Assembly: GCF_032062135.1 (NCBI RefSeq)
Contig: NC_092860.1
Location: 1-64,000, forward strand
From: Pyxicephalus adspersus
Taxonomy: Eukaryota; Chordata; Amphibia; Anura; Pyxicephalidae
Length of the DNA stretch: 64,000 bases
Reading direction: 5' to 3'
The notes beneath the pieces were generated by a model that saw only the letters and a list, made by a program, of their open reading frames with translations, had not been told where the DNA came from and searched no databases. This document shows positions 49,901 through 64,000 of this stretch, piece by piece. Each line of letters opens with the position of its first letter. Position 1 is the first letter of the stretch. The position numbers and the translations under genes were made by a program.

Positions 49901-52787
49901 GACCTTCCTTCGGCACGGTTTCATCAAACGTTCCAAAAACATGAAATTGGCTAAATTGCCCCCCCCCCCAAATGACCTTTGTCTGTGTTAATGACATATA
50001 ACTATGAAAGTAGAAACTTAAAGCGTACCTAAACTCAGAATGTTTACTTTATATGAAAGGGCAGACAGCCCTAACAGCCCAAACACCAACAAACAACATT
50101 TTTAAAGTGCAACACCCTTTAAAAAAAAAAAAAAAAAAGTGGTGCAGCACTGCCTCCTTGATACTCGATCGCTTAGGGGATCAAGAATAAATGGGAGCCC
50201 AGAGCCTCCTGGGATACCTACTTTACACATCCCAGGAGGCTCTTGGCTGCTCCTCCTGCGCATGAGCATCTCGGGCATGCGCAGGAGGAGCCCTTTCATC
50301 AATAGGGAAAAAAATTGCTGATCACACGCATGGATACCAGGATGACGTGAGACCCCATGGAAGAAACCTCCCGACTGATAGACTAATCTGCAGGATTGAA
50401 GGTAAGTGTGATTTATTTATTTTTTGTTTGTTTACTTCTGCTTTAAGATTTGGAGCCCCTGTGGGGCACAATTATTGACATGACTGGATTTCGTAAAGTG
50501 CTAAGTAATATGTTGGCGCTATATAAATACAAAATAACAATATTAAATGTTGGATTTGACTTTTTTTATTCATTATACTATTGCTTTAAGGAAGAATAAA
50601 TTTCTTTTGGAATCTGGCTTCCTGGCCTTCCATTTCTGTTTGGCTCAGGCAGGCCATGATTTAGGCTACTGTCTTGTTCGTGTGAATGACGTTCCACCTT
50701 GTGTGGCCACTTAAATGTCTGGATAGGCTTTACACAAAAAGAAGAGAAGGAACTATCCTGGCTGCTCCCTTTTTTTTCGTCTTCATTTCATTTTGCATGT
50801 GTCCAATCCTGTGAACAGCAGTTTAATTTGTAGAATTAGGATTTGCAGTGTTCCTGAGGTTTAGGGCGCTCCAAAAACAAATCAATTGAAGATATTGTTC
50901 AGTTGTGTCTCTAAACGCCTGACGTGTTTTTTTTTTTTTTAATATATACATTTACAATTTTAGGTAATCTGGAGTGGTTGGATAAAAATAAAACCAGATT
51001 TTTGATCATGTGGAGGAGACCGGATGAGTGGGGAAAAGTCATTTACCTTTGGGTGAGTTTTGTCTACGTTTATCTCCCGCATCTCAGCAGGTTTCATCTT
51101 TTCTTTATTGACACAATTTCCTTCCATAACATTTATTCAATATCTGGAATAGGAACATGGATAAGAAAGGCCAAAGCTAAGTTATTGAGGATTAATCTTT
51201 CAAGCACAACCCTTTCCTGACATCTCCACCAATGAATTTCTTTCCTGCAGAAGCAATGGCTTCTATAGTACAGGCAGAGAACAGTATAAGTATATATGGG
51301 GTTCTAAGATGGGTACACTTTATACTAACCCTAACAAGAATTTTCTAAGGGCCAAGATTTTTTGTTTTAGCACTTATATTTTTTTTCTATATATGCAGCA
51401 TATTGGGCAAATCTTCAAATGCAACCTTTTTACTTCAGTGCTCAACCCAGAAATTTTTGAAGCCGGGCGGGAAGAAATTGTAGGTGGGTGGCAGCCCCTG
51501 TATTGTGACCAAACTCTGTAGTAACCACCCAAAAACAGCCGGGTGGGTGCTGAAAAGTGCCGGGTGGTGTACCCAGCTAAAAGGGCCTGGGGAGAACCCT
51601 GTACTTTCTTCTCCTGAGTGTTACAATGGAGATCCCCAATAGCTCTGCCTGTTCAAGTTTATTGGCAGGTGCTTGGCCAACACACACCAAAGATTCACAT
51701 CACAGGAAAAAGTAAAAATTGTATCATATATTCTTCCTTAACTATGATATGGTTTCTTCCTAGGTGTCAAAGAATGGAATGACCAATTCTGTGTTCACAC
51801 TCTATGAGCTAATAAATGGCGATGAAACAGAAGGGGAAGGTATGGATGCTGAATTTCTGTCTCTGATATTCTGCCATTTTCTTTAATTCAATGTAGGAAT
51901 GTTGTGCAAACCCCTAACTTGAATACCATGAGCAAGGTTTGTGAATAATGAAAGAACTGTAAAGCTACGTAAACATGTCTAACGGTCTCGCCCGATAATT
52001 GGCTCAGGGCCGATATCGGGCGAGAATCTGCCGTGTGTACAGAGTGTCGTCAATCGTCCGAACGACCGTCCTGGCGGATCCACAGACGATGGACGACTAA
52101 AGATACTAATGCATGGTAAAGGGGAGAACGCATAGCGGGGTGGGGCTCCGTCGTTCTCCCCCTCCCCTCTCCATATAGCAGAACGGTGCTGTATGTACAG
52201 CACTCGTTCATACATTGTGCAGTGCTAGACGTCGGAAAGGATCGTGAAAGATCCTTTCCAACGACTATTATTGCACATGTGTATGCGGCTTTAGAGCCTC
52301 CAGCTTCATAGTATTGTGTGTAGATTACAGATTAGATCAGAAATGAAAACGTTGGGGTTCTTTCCTGGTCCCGCAATCTGATTCTTAATTGTTCTATGAA
52401 GGTTGTGCAAATCCCTGTCCTTGTCTCTAATGGCTGACTTCCCAGGCCCTGTTATCTTCATCTTTCTCTGGTGGGGCAAAAGCAGCAGACGGTGCTGGGA
52501 AGGAACCCCATGAAGAAAAACCAGGCAAGGTGGCTGAGGGCTAGATTTAACTTTTGAATACAGAAATATGTGAAGGCCCTTCTGTCCAATGTATTTTTAT
52601 TGATTGATTAAATGATTTTATTGATTCTCCAATGATTTGTTCCTAATAATTACTGTGTATTGTTTATTACCTAGAATTCCATGGTTTGGATGAATCTATG
52701 CTCCTGAAATCTCTGGAAACCCTTCAGTTGGAACACAAAGCAGAGATCTTTACATTAAATGATAGCAAGGGTGTGAAATTCTTTTAA
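43969..52787 (+). CDS. vps25: VPS25, ESCRT-II subunit, complete 6-exon gene
   Basis: VPS25 is present in two copies in ESCRT-II and recruits ESCRT-III (VPS20/CHMP6) when ubiquitinated cargo is sorted into multivesicular bodies. Coding exons: 43969-44015, 45120-45265, 45896-45949, 50964-51052, 51764-51839, 52675-52787. All have GT/AG borders and compatible phases, and the total is 525 nt (174 aa), against about 176 aa in human. The start gives MGFEWPWQYNFPPFYT, the family's aromatic N-terminus that contacts VPS22/VPS36. VMEIQESPLFNN, VLEELRKKGNLEW and FLIMWRRPDEWGK from the tandem winged-helix domains follow. The protein ends DSKGVKFF, as in other vertebrates. Introns 1, 3 and 5 hold transposons. 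It is convergent with BECN1. Confidence 0.96.
44401..45047. mobile_element. Non-autonomous hAT (Charlie-like) element
   Basis: The ends CAGGGCTGTCAAACTCA and AGTTTGACACCCCTG are inverted repeats. Flanking octamers CTCTAAGA (44393-44400) and CACTAAGA (45048-45055) differ at one position, fitting an 8-bp hAT target duplication. Subterminal GAGGGCC repeats are present. It occupies most of VPS25 intron 1. Confidence 0.8.
46265..47235 (-). mobile_element. L2-like LINE 3' fragment, split by a SINE
   Basis: Minus-strand frames carry the end of a reverse transcriptase: HLRNISQIHPYLSPE, then LLVHTLISNLDYCNLFLSG (47282-47025), and after a break the SHARLQDFSRAAPTLWNGLL segment (46630-46388). The 3' end matches the copy at 59835-60530 and finishes with the GTACAGCACTGCTTAATATA-type tail. 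It lies in VPS25 intron 3, antisense to the gene. The SINE at 46866-47055 interrupts it. Confidence 0.75.
46866..47055 (-). mobile_element. tRNA-derived SINE copy, internally deleted
   Basis: On the minus strand it begins GGGCAGCACGGTGGCACC, has the B box GGTTCGAATCC, then jumps from TGGAGTTTGCAGGTTAATTGG to the tail. About 120 bp present in the copy at 2043 is missing. The L2 copy at 60 kb shows the uninterrupted site. Confidence 0.8.
47577..48814 (+). mobile_element. Tc1-like transposon with transposase remnant
   Basis: The termini CAGTTAGGTCCATAAATATT and TTTATGGACTTAACTG are flanked by TA. The middle keeps pieces of a Tc1 DDE transposase: a KHGGGCVMAWACM segment, MDNDPKHTAKAT near 48280 and a LEWPSHL/LNPNE stretch near 48355. 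Frameshifts, stops and the MITE fragment at 47842-47907 make it inactive. It lies in VPS25 intron 3. Confidence 0.85.
47842..47907. mobile_element. Truncated MITE inside Tc1
   Basis: AGCTGCGTACACACCTGCAA plus the CGTTGGAAAGGATC/GATCCTTTCCAACG hairpin. This is only the left 65 bp of the family seen at 6197-6530, inserted in Tc1 sequence. Confidence 0.65.
49800..50545 (+). mobile_element. Diverged SINE split by a MITE
   Basis: The left part (49800-50017) has the SINE features GGTTAGCAGC, AAGTTTGAATCTCGGCC and CCAAAAACATGGAGTTTATATG. The right part (50447-50545) continues TTTGGAGCCCCTGTGGGG and ends GTAATATGTTGGCGCTATAT. It lies in VPS25 intron 3. Confidence 0.65.
50022..50442. mobile_element. 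TTAA-flanked MITE
   Basis: The ends AGCGTACCTAAAC and, inverted, AGCAGAAGTAAAC are flanked by TTAA on both sides. The inside holds a hairpin formed by GAGCCTCCTGGGAT and ATCCCAGGAGGCTC and a second formed by GGAGGAG-type arms around TGCGCATG. It splits the SINE at 49800-50545. Confidence 0.65.
51964..52292. mobile_element. MITE, inverted copy of the 6197-6530 family
   Basis: It starts AAGCTACGTAAACATG and ends CATGTGTATGCGGCTT, with the GATCCTTTCCAACG hairpin now near the right end. TA lies on both sides. It is in VPS25 intron 5. Confidence 0.75.
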
Positions 52788-52913
52788 GAAATTGTACACA
52801 ATTTTTTCATGATGTTAGCAGTCTTATAATTACAGGATGGGTGTATGGTAATATTGAGTATGTGAACGTTATTTTTATATATATTATTTTTTTTTTTTTT
52901 TGTCCTCCACAGA

Positions 52914-52919
52914 AATAAA
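52914..52919 (+). terminator. VPS25 polyadenylation signal
   Basis: AATAAA lies 127 nt past the stop codon, preceded by a T-rich run. Confidence 0.6.
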
Positions 52920-52924
52920 TATTT

Positions 52925-55900
52925 TCTGATAAAACTTGAAACTGACAAAAGTATTGGCACCCATTGTTTATCATTGTAAAGTCATAGATTGTGTTCGAAT
53001 ATTTAAAATTTTAACACAAATGACAGAAAATGATTGGACCCTTGACCTTGCTATCACTGCAAGCAAGTGATTTGTGTAGCTGTTATCATGTAATTTGGCT
53101 CTCTACAGCTGTGTCAGGTGTGACGATGCCAACACCAGACTGCATGTTTCTGTTCTTTTTACACCTTCCATGGGATTCAAATCAGGGTTCATATAAGCTA
53201 CTGAGAATAGTTTGTTTGTTGGGAACTACATTAGTGATTGGCTATTAGGCTTAATTTTATGGCATCTCCCAATGAGCCTTGACTTTTTGTCTATCATTTT
53301 CACTATCCTTCTGTCCATTCTGGGGCCAGTGTTCCTCGTGTGGCCCTAACAGGGTGGCTGTTTACAGCCCCATGGACCCTAACCTTCCTTAAAATATTTG
53401 TAGCTTTTGTCATCGGGACGCTTGAAATGGTTTAAGCCTGTAGCATGCTTGTCTAGAAAATTATTTTTGATCTCCGACAATTCTCTGTTTTTTCTGGTCC
53501 TTATTTGGTGTTGGGCATGCGGTGACAACTTACTTCCATATAATGAGACTGATTGACTGAAGTCGGATACTAACTAAAAAGAAATCTGATTAATGCAGTT
53601 AGTTATGGTTTTGCACCAACAATTGTTTGCAGGACATTGTACAATTACCAATATGTTATCTCTGCTCACAATGACGTTTGTTTACATGATTATATCAGAC
53701 ATGCAGGTATGGGCCAATTGCTTTTATTTCAACCAATATATAGATATATTTATGTACGGAGATATCGGTTTTGCTAGCACTTTTTGCCCCAGATTTAGAA
53801 CTGTTTAATCCTGCACAAACAAAAGATGATGCATAGACGAGAGAGACTTGCTACGGAGTATTTTTAACATAACTTTATTCCGATTAGATGCAGATTTAGC
53901 AACGTGTTAATAAAACACATTAATCTTTAATATGCTCACCAGTTTTAAAACATGGGAGAAGACAAGAGCATTGCAGATGTCAGATTATAATTGTAAATAA
54001 GTTGTGTGTGTAATGCATACTTCAGGTCAGATCTCTCCCATCTGTACAGTTTGGTATGTAAAGAATAAATCTGCTCTTTCAACTTGTGTGGAATTAAATT
54101 AATTGAATTATTGTGAACAGAAAGTAGAAATTCATAGGATGTGCAGTGGGCTGTATTGTCAAATGGTCTGAAACATTGTGTTGCTTATAAATCAGGTTTT
54201 ATAGTAAAAGGAAGGAGCTGCCCAGTTCAGAAGATTAACAAAGGACAGATTCATTAAGCAGTTGTCATGGCTCTTTAACACTGCTGGACCACAACTCTAC
54301 CGCTTTGCAGGCTTCACCATTGTTCACATTAGTAATATGCAGCCACATTTATCATAAGCGGCTAAACAGTTATGCCACTAAATATGGGGTGTCATTTCTC
54401 AAGCAAAGGACACATGGTTGCATGGAATGATGTGACCTGCTGCTCGCTGCTGTGATGGCATTGCAATTGGAGTTTAGCATGCACCAGGAACACAAAACTG
54501 AGTATCAAAACTGAAATCGCAGCATAAATAAAGGGAATCTGCACTGGAGCAATCAAAATGGCAGTATAGGGTACAAGGAAGGGGCCTGCAGCAGGAACAT
54601 AGGGTACCAATAATAAAATGAACACAGCTCTACCTAGTGAACACCCCCACTATTAAACATTTGTACATTCCCCTTGTTTACTTAATACAGGTTGATAATT
54701 GAAAATCCAGCCATTGATAATCCAGTTCCTTCAGTTTTCCAGCATGATTTTTGGAGCACATTTTCAATACAGGTACTGTATTACACACTTATGTTTTGAT
54801 AGCGCTATTCTCCAGGCGAGAGGAAGGCTGGCCTGTGTGTGGAGGTGAGTACTGTACTTTATTATTGGAATTCCAGACTATACTGCTTTTTTCTTATCCA
54901 TTCCACCCTTCCGCCACATTAGGCCGGATAGTCCAGAGACTACTGTATAACCTTCAAAAATCTGGAAATTTTGTAAATCTGGCACTTGTCAGTACTGGAG
55001 GTTGTGAACACATTCGCCCTATTTAATAAACACTGACAAAAAAAAGCACTTTCATATACAAATTACTGGGAGATTTTTTTGGGTGAAATATTTGAAGTTT
55101 GACAGTGGAATTGTAAATTTGGTTTACTGGTATTACCCTAACATTTATATTTTGGTTAGGCATATTGTGGGATGTAATGGTGTTGAAAGAAATTCAAGTG
55201 AACCTGTCACCATAGGGTCGCATCTAAATGCAAGGCCCATTTGATTTAACAGCCACCATGTAACTACTTTCTTAGTTCTGCAGGTATTTGACACGTCAGG
55301 GTGCTTATCCCAGTTGGCACGCATGTCCTGTATCAATGTAAGAGGCCATCAATGTGAGAGAACCATAGCATGGGGTGGGGAAGATGTATTCTACACACCT
55401 AGGAAAAATAACAGACACACATGGGCCACCAGAGACTTAAGTGTCTTCTCTCTTGTTTTACAGCCTGCCTTATGTTAGAAATGAACCCCTAGTGACTATA
55501 GAGAGTATGTAAGAAAGCACAGGTAAGTGGGCCACCCCATGGCATGTCCCATTTTTTTGACAACTAAAGTGAGCATAGATAACCAGAAAAGCTGAAAAAA
55601 TAATATTGCCATATTTACTTCAATCTCAAGACGTCCGTTATTTATGAAATTATTTAGGCTTTGTTTTCTCCAGCTTTAACCTGAGGCTTTCAAAGCCAAT
55701 GTTTGAAATTCCCATGCATTCCAAGGGGCTAATCTAGACCAGTTTCCTTGAGACACTTTTTTAGAGTTATAGATAATGCTCCTTGCAACATTTTATAGAT
55801 TAAAACGCAGGGTAAACCTTTTCCTGTGTTTATAAGTGCTTGAAATAAGCACAGAAAAAATGCGGCATAGATGTTTTCCAGCGGTTTAAAGGCAATAAAA

Positions 55901-57450
55901 GTGTAGAGAAACAGACTGTAGGTTTGTTCTTAGGTTGAATTTGTATGTAATGTCGGAACAGGTATAATATTTTAATAAATGCAATTAGGACAGATGTTTG
56001 TCTCAATATATTATTAAGCAGTGTGGTGTCAGTTACTGTAAAAAAAAAAAAAAAAAAAAAACCTCACTAACAGAAAAAAACAAAAAAATGTTATGGAGTC
56101 TGGACATTAGTTTATTCTGGCGCAAGCTGTGCTTTGATATGCAAAAAGAAACAACTGCAGAGTTTGTCTTGGTCATTAAAGAGTTACAAGATGTTACAGA
56201 TCAGCTCAACTCTCTAGCACAGGTCGGTCAGATAGGCCTGTAGTTCATTCCGGCCTAACTCCCCCTGGCCAATCTGGCCGACAACCCGCAGATCGGCCAA
56301 GGGCGTTACGAGCTGCTGGAGCCCTGGTGCCGCCCCTCTGCAGTGGCTCCCCTATTTAAATAGGGAAAGCTCCCTGAAGGTAAATGCAATGCATATGGAG
56401 GAGAGGGATTTCACTTTACAGGGTGTTCCCTGGTGGTGGACAGAGCCATAGTGGCCATAAAACTTTGCAGAGCTTGCTCTAGCAAAAGATTTCTTCTGCA
56501 AGTTATGCAAACCGTCCCCCTCCAAGCCTCTGCACACAGCAAGCGGGGCAATACTTTGCATGTCCTTAACTCGGGGACTACCTGTATTTGTATTGTAATA
56601 GCACTGCAAAGGTTTCCCAAGTGAAAAACTTTACAAACTTGGGACACATTGAGCAGCCTGCAGGGTTGACACGATCTTCATTGTTAAATCACCAGGTCAG
56701 GAAACAATACTTTGGCTCCTAGAAGCTTCTAGCCAAATGTATGAGTGTGACACTAAACAAAAAAAGCTCTAACAGGAAGGAAAAAAATCATCTATATGAC
56801 AGAAGAGGCTGCCGTTAGAAACCAACTGGATAACGAACCAGAGGACAAAACTCTAAACAGACCGATTCCTAACAGACAACTTGAGCCATGAGGATCTGCA
56901 GTGTTTAACATGTAAGATTCACTACAGGATAACACCCTTTGCACCCACAGATTTTACAATAATTTATCTGTCAAATAATGGTTTAATTTCTTCTTTTCGG
57001 AATCCCCGATACTTTAATTACTAGAACATTCTAACTTGAACATTTTGTCAATGGAAACACATTTGTTCTATGATGGGTTTAAATTTCTTTATATGTGCTA
57101 ATCAAATACTTCATTGCAGCACTAAAAATATCAGTATTTTCTTTTATCTCTACTTCCACTCAATTAATGACACATTTTATACACATTGGGGTCAATATAT
57201 AACATATGCAGTCCCAAACTAGGACTTAGAATATATAGTCTCATTCCTACTGTTGAAAAATAACTATCCTTACCATCATATTGACATGCAACATCTGGAA
57301 AGGTTGAAAGTTGCTTTAGTTACTTGTAGAAAGGGAAGACCCAGTCCCAGGTAATGATACAGTTACTTAAAAGTACAGTTTTTATGCCTTCTCAGCTACT
57401 TCGATCATAAAAGAACTAATGTGATGGCCTCCAGCAACATTCCCCTTGTG
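52925..57450. other. VPS25-BECN1 convergent intergenic region
   Basis: No exon of the genes that separate these two in human (as I recall, WNK4, COA3 and CNTD1) was seen. A hydrophobic minus-strand ORF at 54392-54625 is not recognised. A long A-run at about 56041-56060 is a simple repeat. Confidence 0.4.

Positions 57451-64000
<6,550 letters not shown>

Overview
The window looks like the left end of a vertebrate chromosome, most likely from a frog. It opens with C-rich TAACCC telomere repeats in the orientation expected at a left chromosome end, followed by subtelomeric satellites. It carries three intron-rich vertebrate genes and a dense mix of transposons (Tc1/mariner, hAT, TTAA-flanked MITEs, L1/Tx1-like, CR1-like and L2-like LINEs, a tRNA-derived SINE) of a kind I associate with anuran genomes. 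The species assignment is an inference. There is no prokaryotic content.

Layout. 1-490: degenerate telomere repeats. 500-1000: an AT-rich subtelomeric satellite. 1143-1243 and 4195-5240 (assembly gap at 4787-5048): repeats whose core resembles the CTCF binding motif. 2043-4125: a SINE, a decayed zinc-knuckle retroelement ORF1 and a hAT MITE. 6197-11045: a MITE, a hAT transposase remnant and an inverted repeat pair. 11848-27983, minus strand: a complete 12-exon CYP4B1-like cytochrome P450 gene (CDS 1548 nt, 515 aa) reconstructed exon by exon, with many intronic transposons and an assembly gap at 19930-20478. 28523-34371: a Tc1 element split by a 5.3-kb L1-like LINE that is itself split by a TTAA-flanked MITE. 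34.4-42.7 kb: mostly unexplained intergenic DNA with minisatellites, one orphan exon-like ORF and a perfect 34-bp hairpin. 42713-43540: two tandem arrays, one carrying YY1-type motifs, upstream of VPS25. 43969-52787, plus strand: a complete 6-exon VPS25 gene (174 aa). 57451-61365, minus strand: the last four coding exons of BECN1 (Beclin 1); its 5' exons lie beyond the right edge.

How the genes relate. VPS25 (ESCRT-II) and BECN1 (class III PI3-kinase autophagy complex) both act in endolysosomal and autophagic membrane traffic, and as I recall they are close neighbours on human 17q21. Here they are convergent, with only about 4.7 kb between their coding ends. CYP4B1 is an unrelated microsomal monooxygenase that lies between VPS25 and the telomere, which suggests a lineage-specific rearrangement.

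Splice sites were assigned by hand from GT/AG signals, reading-frame phase and family similarity. They agree with each other across all 22 coding exons. Transposon family names rest on motif recognition without database searches.
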